A DNA stretch of 39,723 nt from Oscillospiraceae bacterium (GTDB lineage Bacteria > Bacillota > Clostridia > Oscillospirales > Oscillospiraceae), in contig CADBWQ010000024.1 in the NCBI GenBank assembly GCA_902798545.1, positions 1-39,723 on the forward strand. Direction: 5' to 3'. Positions within the stretch are counted from its first letter, which is position 1, and every line of letters starts with the position of its first letter. Shown here in pieces: positions 24,087-32,210 of the stretch. The notes under the pieces are model-generated. The model did no database searches, was not told the origin of the DNA, and saw nothing but the letters and a program-made list of their open reading frames with translations. A program made the translations under genes and the position numbers.

Positions 24087-26384
24087 TCAGTTGAGCTCAA
24101 TGTTCTGGACTTCGTTCATCCAGCCATAGAAGGTGGTGATGTCCGGGGTGACGGTGTCGAGGTTCACACGCTCGGCGCTGAAAATGATGGCGTTCTGGCG
24201 CTGATAGGTCGGAACTTCAACGGCCCAGTCAATGATCATGTCGAGGCAGGCCTTGTACATGGCCTTGCGATAGGCCTGGTCGGTAGAGGAGCGGGCCTCC
24301 ATGATGAGTTCGTCCAGTTCTGCATCGGCAATGCCGTACTGATAGTTGGAACCGCCCTGGGCAGGGCCGCCCAGCGGGTTCTTGCCGGCGCCCTCGGAGG
24401 GCCCGTTCACAACGTCGGAGTAGTAGATCTGGTACATATCTGGATCGATTGTGGCCTGCCAGGCAGCCGCCCACATGGCGACTTCCTGCGCATCCAGCGC
24501 ATCCCAGAGCAGGGAGGAGTCAGAGAGATCGTTGATAACAAGGTTCATGCCAATCTTGGCGAGGGCATTCTTCGCCTCATTCACGATCATGAAAGCGGGA
24601 TGGTCGCCGGAGCCGTCGGCCGGAATCCAGAAGGTGTACTCCAGTGCGGCACCCTCAGGGGCGGCAGTCAGCTTGCCGTCTTCGACGGTGTAGCCGGCCT
24701 TTTCAAACCAGGCGAGAGCGGTCTGCAGCGCAGCGTCGTACTTCTCCTCGTCAGTCATGGAGGAAGTGTAGATCGAATTGCCGTCCGGATCGACGGAGAA
24801 GGCCAGCTGGTAGCCGTCGTCCGCAGGCTGCGGTGCTGCCCAGGAGGTGTTGGAGATCGGATAGTTGATCACGGCGGCGCGCTCGCCGTAGTAGGAGCTG
24901 ATGGCCACGTCGCGGTAGACACAGAAGACGGTGGCAAAGGCTTTGCGCAGGGCCCTGGAGGCATCGGAAGCGGAGTCGCCGCCGACGTTCAGTACGTTGG
25001 CGTTCATGCCAATGTAGCCGTAGCCGAGGTTGTCGACAGTATCAGTCACGATGACAGGACCATTGACTTCATCGTTACCATTTGCTTTTTTGATGGATTC
25101 AACATTGTCATTTGAGTAAGAAGGATCGGTGATATCGACGGTGCCGGTGACGATGCCGTTGAGCTTGTCGTCGTCGGTGGTGCACTGCAGGAAGTTGACG
25201 TACTTGGTTTTCGGCGTTCCTAAATAGAAGAGATCATTTGCCTCATAATTGATGACACCGTTCTCGAACTTGATGAATTTGTAGGGACCGGCACCGAGAG
25301 GCTGAGTGGTCTTGGCGCGGATGAGGCTCAGGTCGCCCTTCGGGAAGCCGAAGCTGTTGTTGTCATAGTCGTAGAGGGAGGGATCGCCGTAATAGTGCAA
25401 AGGCGCAATCGCGACACCAAGCTGATAGATGGCGGTGGCATCGACCTTGGTCAGCACCACGCGCATGTGATAGTCGTCGATTTTCTGGATGCCTTCGATG
25501 CTCTTGGCGGAGTCGCCGGTCTGAACACCGGCCTGATACTCTTCGCCCAGAGCGGCAACCGTCAGGCCGAGCAGGTCGCTGCCGGCGGTCTCGGTGGAGA
25601 CGGCGGTGTCGATGTCGCCGTCATAGGCCTCGACGATCGCAGTCCAGAAGTCTTCGACAGTGGCGTCTTCCGCCAGCTCGAAGCCCCAGTTTGCGGCGCA
25701 GGCAGCGACGGAGTCGTCGGCGGCATTGTAGCCGTTGCCGATGCAGTAGTCGACGATTTCCTGTGCAAAAGCGGCGCCGGCCTGGTTGTTGTAGTAATCC
25801 CAGAAGGCGTTGTACTGCTCTTCGGTGTAGTTATCGTTTGCCTCATAACCGGCGTCACCGGCAGAGAAAATCGCATTGCCGCGAGTTTCTACGCCACTGA
25901 TGTACTTATCCAACCCGAGAATCGGCTGGGCGTTGAGGGTGCTGCTGCCGTCATAGGTCGGGTCGCAGAGGACGTACATGGAGAAGATGACATCGTCGAT
26001 GGTGAGCGGCTCGCCGTCAGAGAAGACGATGTCGTCCCGCAGGGTAAAGTCGTAATAGACCGTGCCGTCGTCATTTTCGGTGATAACGCAGTCGGCGGGA
26101 CCGTAGTAGGTGTAGTCTGTGCCATTGTAGGGGACAGTTTCGCCCTCGATGCCGTTCATGATGATGGCACCGGTACGATCGTTATTAAGAAGTAATATTT
26201 GCGTCATAAACCAAGCGCTCTGGTCATAATCAGTCGTAGAAAAGAAGGGGGAGAACTTGCTGTTGAACGGGGAGTAGCCAACGACCAGCGGGGTGTCGTC
26301 TGCCGCAAAGGCCGAGGCTGTGCCAAAGGAGAACATGCTGACACACATCAGCACGGCGAGGATCAAAGACAGTAGCTTTTTCAT
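24087..26384 (-). CDS. oppA: Oligopeptide ABC transporter substrate-binding protein, unusually long
   Basis: A 765-residue family 5 extracytoplasmic binding protein, where 540-600 is usual. Residues 1-27 form a signal peptide ending AFA|ADD. The only Cys in it (C14, VLMC) does not form a lipobox. Family features are LVVGYSPFNSKFSPFFST, TLRDDIVFSDGEPLTIDDV (115-133) and GAGPYKFIKFENGVI. About 130 residues (165-294), acidic and helical, are inserted before GIQKIDDYHMRVVL. It delivers peptides to OppBCDF. The ATG at 26384 follows GGAGGAGCC; an extension upstream would run into pgi's terminator hairpin. Confidence 0.9.
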   Translation of the reverse strand: MKKLLSLILAVLMCVSMFSFGTASAFAADDTPLVVGYSPFNSKFSPFFSTTDYDQSAWFMTQILLLNNDRTGAIIMNGIEGETVPYNGTDYTYYGPADCVITENDDGTVYYDFTLRDDIVFSDGEPLTIDDVIFSMYVLCDPTYDGSSTLNAQPILGLDKYISGVETRGNAIFSAGDAGYEANDNYTEEQYNAFWDYYNNQAGAAFAQEIVDYCIGNGYNAADDSVAACAANWGFELAEDATVEDFWTAIVEAYDGDIDTAVSTETAGSDLLGLTVAALGEEYQAGVQTGDSAKSIEGIQKIDDYHMRVVLTKVDATAIYQLGVAIAPLHYYGDPSLYDYDNNSFGFPKGDLSLIRAKTTQPLGAGPYKFIKFENGVINYEANDLFYLGTPKTKYVNFLQCTTDDDKLNGIVTGTVDITDPSYSNDNVESIKKANGNDEVNGPVIVTDTVDNLGYGYIGMNANVLNVGGDSASDASRALRKAFATVFCVYRDVAISSYYGERAAVINYPISNTSWAAPQPADDGYQLAFSVDPDGNSIYTSSMTDEEKYDAALQTALAWFEKAGYTVEDGKLTAAPEGAALEYTFWIPADGSGDHPAFMIVNEAKNALAKIGMNLVINDLSDSSLLWDALDAQEVAMWAAAWQATIDPDMYQIYYSDVVNGPSEGAGKNPLGGPAQGGSNYQYGIADAELDELIMEARSSTDQAYRKAMYKACLDMIIDWAVEVPTYQRQNAIIFSAERVNLDTVTPDITTFYGWMNEVQNIELN

Positions 26385-26426
26385 GATGAAAGGCTCCTCC
26401 TGCATGTTTTTTGTAACAGAATAGGG

Positions 26427-26454
26427 TTCTGCCGGCGGGTTGCCGCCGGCAGGA
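26427..26454 (-). terminator. Hairpin between pgi and oppA (partial terminator)
   Basis: A perfect 10-bp stem (26429-26438 with 26443-26452, extendable by two pairs) and a GTTG loop lies 18 bp past the pgi stop. On the minus strand it is followed by AACCCTATTCTGTTAC, not a clean U-run. I see no -10/-35 pair between it and oppA, so some read-through from pgi into opp is expected. Confidence 0.55.
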
Positions 26455-26470
26455 ATGCACAATTGACCGA

Positions 26471-27748
26471 TCAGACCGCACCGGGCTTGCCGAGCATGCG
26501 GAACATATTCTTCTTGTACGCTTCAACGCCCGGCTGGTCAAAGGGATTGACACCGGACATGTAGCCGGAGAGGGCGCAGGCGAGCTCAAAGAAACCGATG
26601 AGTTCCGCAAGTCCTTCTTCATCCCGGGCGGAACACTCAATGACGAGGTTCGGAACCCCGCCGTCGATGTGCGCTTCACGGACGGCTTCAGCGGCCACGT
26701 TGCAGATCTCAGCGAGGTCGCGGCCGGCAATGTAGTCCAGGCCGTCAGCGTTGTCCTCGGATGCGGGGACCGGATAGGCATGGCGGGAGCGGGAGAAGCG
26801 GACGATGGATTCCATCAGATTCCGCGGCCCCTGCTGGATGTACTGACCCATGGAGTGCAGGTCAGCGGTAAACTCGACGGAAGCGGGGAGGATACCCTTG
26901 TTGTCCTTTCCCTCACTCTCGCCGTAGAGCTGTTTCCACCACTCTGCCATAAAACGGAAACTGGGCTCATAGCAGCCAAGAATCTCGACGGTATAGCCCT
27001 TGCTGTAGAGGTTCTGACGGGCAGCGGCATACTGCCAGGCGGGGTTCTCCGGGCTGCGAAGATCCAGTGCCTCAAACTCGCGGATGGCGGCGGTAATCAC
27101 ACGGCGGACATCGATACCGGCAACGGCCATCGGCAGGAGGCCGACTGCAGAGAAGACGCTGAAACGACCGCCGACATCATCGGGAATCACAAAGCTTTCC
27201 CAGCCGTTGGCGTCAGCCAGAGACTTCAGCACACCGCGCTTTGCGTCGGTGGTGGCAAAGATGTGCTTTCCTGCGTCAGCGCCGTATTTCTTGTCCAACA
27301 GTTCACGGAAAATACGGAACGCGATAGCCGGTTCCAAAGTGGTGCCGGATTTGGAAATGACGTTGACGTCAAAATCACGACCGCCGAGCTTTTCAATGGT
27401 GTCGCTCAAAGCGTCTGCGGAGAGACCATTGCCCACAAAGAAGACTTCCGGATCGCCCCTGCCAAGAACAGGGCGCAGCAGCTCAATGGCCCCGCGGGCT
27501 CCGAGATAGGAGCCGCCGATACCGATGACGACCAGAGCCTTGGAGCGGGAGCGGATGGTGTCCGCTGCGGCGAGAATGCGGTCCAGCTCGGTGTCCTTGA
27601 TCTTCTGAGGAAGATGGAGCCAGCCGGTGAAGTCGGAGCCGAGTCCGCTGCCGGAGGTGAGAACGTCATGAGCGCGGGAAACCGCTGCAAAGTCAGGACC
27701 TGCCTGTGTAAAGAAGCGCTGAGCGCCGGATAAATCTACTTTGACCAT
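26471..27748 (-). CDS. pgi: Glucose-6-phosphate isomerase
   Basis: A 425-residue phosphoglucose isomerase of the shorter Firmicutes type. Two SIS domains hold VVIGIGGSYLGARG (about 81-94) and the phosphate loop VISKSGTTLEPA. The signature MGQYIQQGPRNLMES and the C-terminal catalytic Lys region NPFDQPGVEAYKKNMF are present. It interconverts glucose 6-phosphate and fructose 6-phosphate, and so would take up the glucose 6-phosphate released by FrlB, though the two loci are 25 kb apart. ATG 27748 follows GGGAGG at 10 nt; upstream in-frame starts have no site. Confidence 0.95.
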   Translation of the reverse strand: MVKVDLSGAQRFFTQAGPDFAAVSRAHDVLTSGSGLGSDFTGWLHLPQKIKDTELDRILAAADTIRSRSKALVVIGIGGSYLGARGAIELLRPVLGRGDPEVFFVGNGLSADALSDTIEKLGGRDFDVNVISKSGTTLEPAIAFRIFRELLDKKYGADAGKHIFATTDAKRGVLKSLADANGWESFVIPDDVGGRFSVFSAVGLLPMAVAGIDVRRVITAAIREFEALDLRSPENPAWQYAAARQNLYSKGYTVEILGCYEPSFRFMAEWWKQLYGESEGKDNKGILPASVEFTADLHSMGQYIQQGPRNLMESIVRFSRSRHAYPVPASEDNADGLDYIAGRDLAEICNVAAEAVREAHIDGGVPNLVIECSARDEEGLAELIGFFELACALSGYMSGVNPFDQPGVEAYKKNMFRMLGKPGAV

Positions 27749-27783
27749 AGGTAGAAAACCTCCCATAAAACTTATCATCCACT

Positions 27784-27811
27784 ATTATATAGATTTTCCA
27801 AAGGAAATCAA
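27784..27811 (-). promoter_or_regulatory. Promoter of pgi
   Basis: On the minus strand TTGATT (27811-27806), a 16-bp spacer and perfect TATAAT (27789-27784), 36 bp upstream of the start codon. Confidence 0.62.
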
Positions 27812-27912
27812 TAACAAAAAAAAGAGCAGAAAGGTTTACAGAATTATGAATAATACAGTGGCAAATAATGAATTAATGGTTTCAAAATAAAAAATAATTG
27901 TAGACAACAAAG

Positions 27913-27944
27913 GGGTTTTCGACTTTTTGAACAGGGTTTTCGAC
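27913..27944 (+). repeat. Two 11-bp direct repeats, 21-bp period
   Basis: GGGTTTTCGAC occurs at 27913-27923 and 27934-27944. The 21-bp period puts both copies on the same DNA face, as for a tandem regulator site. A shortened inverted copy (CCGAAAAC) lies at 27985-27992. Confidence 0.6.
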
Positions 27945-28048
27945 AGAATGAAAATGCATAAAGTCAAAAGTAGAGTTGACATAACCGAAAACGGTGCTCT
28001 GCTTCGTGCAAAAGGATAAGACATGACATCGGCGCCGAGCCAAAATGC

Positions 28049-28077
28049 TTGACGGGAGCAGAGCAGAATAGTAAAAT
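28049..28077 (+). promoter_or_regulatory. Promoter of AI-2E permease-mtaB operon
   Basis: TTGACG (28049-28054), a 17-bp spacer and TAAAAT (28072-28077), 50 bp upstream of the ATG. Confidence 0.62.
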
Positions 28078-28127
28078 AAACAAAACAGCTACTTGATATA
28101 GACACTGTCCCCTGGAAGGAGTCAGTT

Positions 28128-29468
28128 ATGAGACGGCGTTTTAATTGGGATAAAAGATACTTATACTGGGGTGTGACGGCATTCTGTGTAATCGCCGCGG
28201 CGCTCCTGTTCTATTTTGCAGTGGGCAACATCACCAGGCTGGTTGACGCAGTCAATACACTGGTGCGTATTCTCGCGCCGTTCATCTGGGGTGTGGTGAT
28301 CTGCTATCTGCTCTCCCCGCTGATGAGGACGCTGGAGAACCGACTGTTTCTTCCGCTTGCCCGGAAACTCTATAAGAAAAGCAAGAAGAGCGACGGACGG
28401 AAGTTTGCCCGGGCATTGTCTGTGCTCTTCAGTGAGATCATCCTTATCCTCATCCTGGTCGCTCTGGTCTACCTGATCCTGCCTCAGGTGCTGAGCAGCA
28501 TTCAGATAATCATCCAGAACAGCGGCACCTATGTGGACAACCTCTCGGACTGGGCGGACGGCCTGTTTGAAAACTACCCGTTTCTGGACCAGTATATCGG
28601 CGATGTGTTTGACAACTTCAACACCAACTTCGGCAACTGGCTGCAGACCACCCTGCTGCCGCGGGTTGGAAACGTGGTCACATCCATCACCTCCGGTGTC
28701 TATGGCGTGGCCAAGAGTATCTACAACCTGATCATCGGTATCATTGTCTCCATCTATCTGCTCTCGGACAAGGAGGGTTTCCTGGCTGCGGTGAAGCGCC
28801 TTAGCTATGCGGTGCTCTCGGTTGAAACGGCGGAACGCGCACGCATGGGCATCAACTTTGTGGACAGAACCTTTATGAGCTTCCTGAACGGCAAACTGTT
28901 GGATTCCCTGATCATCGGCATCATCTGCTACATCGTCTGCTCCATTCTGCAGATGCCATTTACTCTGCTGGTCAGTGTCATCGTCGGCGTGACCAACATC
29001 ATCCCTTTCTTCGGCCCACTGATCGGTGCAATCCCCAGTGCCCTCATCATCCTGATGGTGGATCCGACCAAATGCCTGATCTTTGTCATCTTTGTGATCA
29101 TCCTCCAGCAGATTGACGGCAACATCATCGGACCGAGGATCCTCGGCAATTCCACTGGTATCACAGGCTTCTGGGTGATGTTCTCCATCATCCTGGGCGG
29201 CGGGCTCTTCGGCTTCTGGGGGCTGCTCCTGGGCGTGCCGGTGTTCGTGGTGGTTTACTCCCTGATGACCAATCTGATCGTAAAAAAGCTGAAAAGAGAA
29301 GATCTCCCATATGAGATTGAGGATTATAAAGAGCTGGAATATATTGATCCTGCAACGCTGCAGGTCGTGAAGAAGGCCAGTGTCCGGAAAGAAGAACTTG
29401 AGAGAGAGCGGGCCGCGAAGCTCCAGCTGAGCAGGGAGAGCAAGGAACAGGAGAAGCCTCAGGCATGA
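28128..29468 (+). CDS. AI-2E family transporter (PerM/YdiK-like membrane protein)
   Basis: A 446-residue protein with two N-terminal membrane segments (about 12-32 and 42-65), a third near 105-125, an amphipathic extracytoplasmic stretch (SIQIIIQNSGTYVDNLSDW), then paired segments carrying FLNGKLLDSLIIGIICYI, VGVTNIIPFFGPLIGAIPS and GNIIGPRILGNSTGI, the family's conserved motifs. The charged C-terminal tail (about 60 residues, many Lys/Glu) is cytoplasmic. Members act as Na+(Li+)/H+ antiporters or export small signals; the substrate here is unknown. AAGGAG precedes the ATG. It overlaps mtaB by ATGA. Confidence 0.86.
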   Translation: MRRRFNWDKRYLYWGVTAFCVIAAALLFYFAVGNITRLVDAVNTLVRILAPFIWGVVICYLLSPLMRTLENRLFLPLARKLYKKSKKSDGRKFARALSVLFSEIILILILVALVYLILPQVLSSIQIIIQNSGTYVDNLSDWADGLFENYPFLDQYIGDVFDNFNTNFGNWLQTTLLPRVGNVVTSITSGVYGVAKSIYNLIIGIIVSIYLLSDKEGFLAAVKRLSYAVLSVETAERARMGINFVDRTFMSFLNGKLLDSLIIGIICYIVCSILQMPFTLLVSVIVGVTNIIPFFGPLIGAIPSALIILMVDPTKCLIFVIFVIILQQIDGNIIGPRILGNSTGITGFWVMFSIILGGGLFGFWGLLLGVPVFVVVYSLMTNLIVKKLKREDLPYEIEDYKELEYIDPATLQVVKKASVRKEELERERAAKLQLSRESKEQEKPQA

Positions 29469-30766
29469 GATATCTGATCGCGACCCTGGGCTGCAAGGTG
29501 AACCAGTTTGAGACACAGGCGATGGAAGAGCGTCTCCAAAGTGACGGACATCTCCCGGCAGTGCCGGGGGAGATGGCCGACGCGGTGATTGTCAATACCT
29601 GCGCCGTAACTGCCGAGAGTGGGAGAAAGTCACGCCAGATGATCCGCCGCCTGCATGAAGAGAATCCGGGCGCCGTCGTCGCGGTCTGCGGCTGCTATGC
29701 ACAGCTGAGTCCGGAGGAGAACGCCGAGATCGGTGCGCAGGTGATCTTCGGATCCGGAGATCGGATGGCTTTTGTAGAGGCCGTGGAGCACGCGGTGGAA
29801 ACCGGTGAGACCGTGCGCCGGATCGACCGGCCCTTCGCGCGGAGGAAGATCGAAGTTCTCCCTGCAGGTGCCGTCTCCGGCAGGACCAGAGCCATGCTGA
29901 AGATCCAGGACGGCTGCCGGAACTTCTGCACCTACTGCATCATCCCCTATGTTCGGGGCAGTCTGCGGAGCATGCCGATCCCTGATGCGGTCTCCGAAAC
30001 CAGACGTCTGCGGGAAGAGGGGTTTCGCGAGCTCGTCCTGACCGGGATCGAGGTCGCCTCCTATGGCCTTGATCTGGACGGCCGCCCGACACTTACTGAT
30101 GTGGTAGAGGCGGTGGCAGCAGAGGCGGGGGAGATGCGTCTGCGTCTCGGTTCGCTGGAACCGACCGTGATCACCGAGGATTTCTGCCGCCGGCTTGCGA
30201 ATACGGGTCACGTATGCCGCCACTTTCATCTCTCTCTGCAGTCCGGCTGTGACCGGACGCTGAAGGCGATGAACCGGAAGTATGACACCGCCTTCTTTTA
30301 TCACACAGTGGAGCTGCTGCGGCAGTATTTCCCGGGTTGTGCCCTAACCGGAGATCTGATCGCCGGCTTCCCCGGAGAGACCGAGGAAGACCACCGGGAT
30401 ACGCTGAACTTCCTGCGGCGCTGCCGGTTCTCTGAGCTGCATGTCTTTCCCTATTCCCGCCGTCCCGGGACGCCTGCGGACAAGCTCCCAAATCAGCTGA
30501 CCCAGGCGGTGAAAGCCCGCCGCGCTCATGAGGCCAAGGCGGTCTCGGAGGAGACGGGAAGGGAATTTCTGGAGGCGAGTGTCGGGCAGACCCTTTCGGT
30601 GTTGTTTGAAAGTGCGGAGGGAGAGGGATCCCTCGGCCACAGCGACACCTATCTCTATGTCCGGGTTCCGGAGCAGGGCCTGCGCGGCCAGTTGCGGAAT
30701 GTGCAGATCATCGGCATAAAAGACGGGATACTGCACGGCAGGATCATAAAAACAGAACAGCCCTGA
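29465..30766 (+). CDS. mtaB: tRNA (N6-L-threonylcarbamoyladenosine(37)-C2)-methylthiotransferase
   Basis: A 433-residue radical SAM methylthiotransferase. The N-terminal UPF0004 domain has its three cluster cysteines in TLGCKVNQ, VNTCAV and VCGCYA. The radical SAM motif is CRNFCTYCIIPYVRG (about 150). SLEPTVI, LSLQSGCDRTLKAMNR and GDLIAGFPGETEEDH follow, and a TRAM-like RNA-binding tail (LYVRVPEQGLRGQL) ends the protein. It converts t6A37 to ms2t6A37 in ANN-decoding tRNAs. LGCKVNQFETQAM marks MtaB rather than MiaB or RimO. It is coupled to the AI-2E permease, and a perfect terminator follows. Confidence 0.94.
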   Translation: MRYLIATLGCKVNQFETQAMEERLQSDGHLPAVPGEMADAVIVNTCAVTAESGRKSRQMIRRLHEENPGAVVAVCGCYAQLSPEENAEIGAQVIFGSGDRMAFVEAVEHAVETGETVRRIDRPFARRKIEVLPAGAVSGRTRAMLKIQDGCRNFCTYCIIPYVRGSLRSMPIPDAVSETRRLREEGFRELVLTGIEVASYGLDLDGRPTLTDVVEAVAAEAGEMRLRLGSLEPTVITEDFCRRLANTGHVCRHFHLSLQSGCDRTLKAMNRKYDTAFFYHTVELLRQYFPGCALTGDLIAGFPGETEEDHRDTLNFLRRCRFSELHVFPYSRRPGTPADKLPNQLTQAVKARRAHEAKAVSEETGREFLEASVGQTLSVLFESAEGEGSLGHSDTYLYVRVPEQGLRGQLRNVQIIGIKDGILHGRIIKTEQP

Positions 30767-30807
30767 AAGCGAAAGGACCAAACAGAATACAGAACACGGA
30801 ATATGAC

Positions 30808-30848
30808 ACAGTCCCTGAACCGGCATGAGATGCCGGTTCAGGGACTGT
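30808..30848 (+). terminator. Strong 19-bp hairpin terminator after mtaB
   Basis: A perfect 19-bp stem (30808-30826 with 30830-30848) and a 3-nt GAG loop is followed by TTGTGTTCGGGTCTTTTTC. The stem is longer than average for a terminator. It isolates the mtaB operon from the following lipid-like operon. Confidence 0.8.
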
Positions 30849-30918
30849 TTGTGTTCGGGTCTTTTTCATGGTATCCGAGCGGTCGGCGACAGAGCTGGAT
30901 TACACATAAAAGAAAAGA

Positions 30919-30947
30919 TTGCCAAAAGGATAACCATGTAGTATAAT
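30919..30947 (+). promoter_or_regulatory. Promoter of the alpha-oxoamine synthase operon
   Basis: TTGCCA (30919-30924), a 17-bp spacer and perfect TATAAT (30942-30947). The start site would be near 30954, inside the palindrome described next. Confidence 0.75.
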
Positions 30948-30948
30948 T

Positions 30949-30974
30949 AATTTGTTCAAAAATTTGAATTAATT
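30949..30974. promoter_or_regulatory. Palindromic operator-like site over the start of transcription
   Basis: TTCAAA-AA-TTTGAA (30955-30968) is flanked by complementary AATT arms at 30949-30952 and 30971-30974. It lies right after the -10 box, where a bound repressor would block initiation. TTGAA/TTCAA-type palindromes are typical of MarR-family fatty-acid regulators such as FabT; assignment here is inference. Confidence 0.5.
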
Positions 30975-31004
30975 TACAGAAACGAATTGTGGGGGGCACA
31001 GGAA

Positions 31005-32198
31005 ATGGACATTTTTGCGAAATGCTTTGATCCATCCATGGCCGATCAGGTGCGGGAGCTTGGAATTTATCCCTACTTCCACGCCCTGGAGTCGAGACAG
31101 GACACCGAAGTTATCATGGAAGGAAAGCGGCGGATTATGCTGGGATCGAACAACTACCTCGGACTCACAACCCATCCCGATGTGATCGAGGCCGGCCTGG
31201 AGGCGATCCGTCAGTACGGTTCCGGCTGTTCCGGTTCCCGCTTTCTGAACGGGACACTGCAGCTGCACCTGGAGCTGGAAAAGGAGCTTGCAGACTTCCT
31301 GCGGAAGGAAGCCGTTGTTACCTTTTCCACCGGCTTCCAGTCCAACCTTGGCATTATCAGCGCTGTGGTCGGCCGCGGGGACTATGTAATTATGGACCGG
31401 GAGAATCACGCGAGTCTCTATGACGGCTGCAGGCTGTCCTTTGGGAAAATGCTTCGGTTTAAACATAATGATATGGAAGACCTGGAGCAGAAACTGAAGA
31501 GCGTTCCTGAAACGGCAGGCTGCCTGATTGTGACAGACGGTGTGTTCTCCATGGGCGGAGACATTGCGAATCTCCCGGAAATCTGCCGACTCGCGAAGAA
31601 GTACGGCGCCCGCGTGATGGTGGACGACGCCCACGGCCTCGGCGTCATCGGCGAGGGCGGCCGCGGGACGGCAAGCTTCTACGGCCTGGAGGACGAGGTT
31701 GATATCTACATGGGGACCTTCTCCAAATCCCTGGCTTCTCTGGGCGGATATATGGCGGCGTCGGAGCGCGTCGTCGACTATGTAAAACATTCCTCCCGGC
31801 CGTTTATTTTCTCAGCATCCATTACACCGGCCAGCTGTGCGACTGCGCTGGCAGCGCTTCGGGTACTGGAAGCGCATCCCGAGCTGCCCGAAACCCTGCA
31901 GCATAACGCGCTGCACATGCGAAAAAAGCTGGATGAGGCCCATGTCAGGATGCGGCCGTCCAACGGGAACATGATCCCCATCATCCCGATCTATACCTAT
32001 GAGGTGATCCCAACCCTGACCATCGCGAAGGAGCTCTATGATCTGGGCGTCTATGTGAACTCCTCGCTGCCTCCTGCAACAGCGCCGACCGAGTGCCTCC
32101 TGCGTACCAGCCTGATGGCGACCCATACCGAGGCCCTGATCGACGAGGCAGTGGAGATCATTGCCGAAGTGCTGCACCGGCATCAGATCGGTGAGTGA
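31005..32198 (+). CDS. Serine palmitoyltransferase-like alpha-oxoamine synthase (PLP)
   Basis: A 397-residue fold-type I PLP enzyme. MLGSNNYLGL (45-54) and GSGCSGSRFLNGT (72-84) open the family domain, NHASLYDG holds the cofactor-stacking H135, VDDAHGLG (206-213) binds the pyridine ring, and K241 in TFSKSLASLGGYMA forms the aldimine. That lysine motif is of the serine palmitoyltransferase type (GTFSKSLAS.GG), not of glycine C-acetyltransferase (GTLGKALGG). Such enzymes condense an amino acid with an acyl thioester, releasing CO2. The next gene is a reductase of the kind needed for the 3-keto product. ATG 31005 follows GGGGGGCACAGGAA. 2-Amino-3-ketobutyrate CoA ligase is the main alternative. 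Confidence 0.85.
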   Translation: MDIFAKCFDPSMADQVRELGIYPYFHALESRQDTEVIMEGKRRIMLGSNNYLGLTTHPDVIEAGLEAIRQYGSGCSGSRFLNGTLQLHLELEKELADFLRKEAVVTFSTGFQSNLGIISAVVGRGDYVIMDRENHASLYDGCRLSFGKMLRFKHNDMEDLEQKLKSVPETAGCLIVTDGVFSMGGDIANLPEICRLAKKYGARVMVDDAHGLGVIGEGGRGTASFYGLEDEVDIYMGTFSKSLASLGGYMAASERVVDYVKHSSRPFIFSASITPASCATALAALRVLEAHPELPETLQHNALHMRKKLDEAHVRMRPSNGNMIPIIPIYTYEVIPTLTIAKELYDLGVYVNSSLPPATAPTECLLRTSLMATHTEALIDEAVEIIAEVLHRHQIGE

Positions 32199-32210
32199 GA
32201 GGAGAACAAT

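Larger units (their letters stand above)
27749..28127. other. AT-rich 379-bp divergent intergenic region, pgi / AI-2E permease
   Basis: It holds the two promoters listed separately, a direct repeat (27913-27944), a small palindrome ACCGAAAACGGT (27984-27995), a perfect TCGGCGCCGA palindrome (28029-28038), and a 9-bp inverted repeat TGCTCTGCT/AGCAGAGCA (27995-28003, 28057-28065). I find no credible coding sequence in it. A small RNA cannot be excluded but no promoter-terminator pair supports one. Confidence 0.6.

Noticed and set aside
27976-28004. Perfect TTGACA at 27976-27981
   Set aside because: No -10 element at 15-19 bp downstream on the plus strand, so it is not called a promoter.
27836-28105. 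89-codon hydrophobic minus-strand reading frame in the pgi / AI-2E gap
   Set aside because: GTG start without a ribosome site, AT-rich low-complexity Leu/Ile/Phe translation, and it overlaps the AI-2E permease promoter and the repeats. Chance is more likely than a small membrane protein.
28161-29516. 451-codon open frame on the minus strand
   Set aside because: Antisense to the AI-2E permease; the translation is almost all His, Asp, Gln and Glu, the reverse image of a membrane protein.
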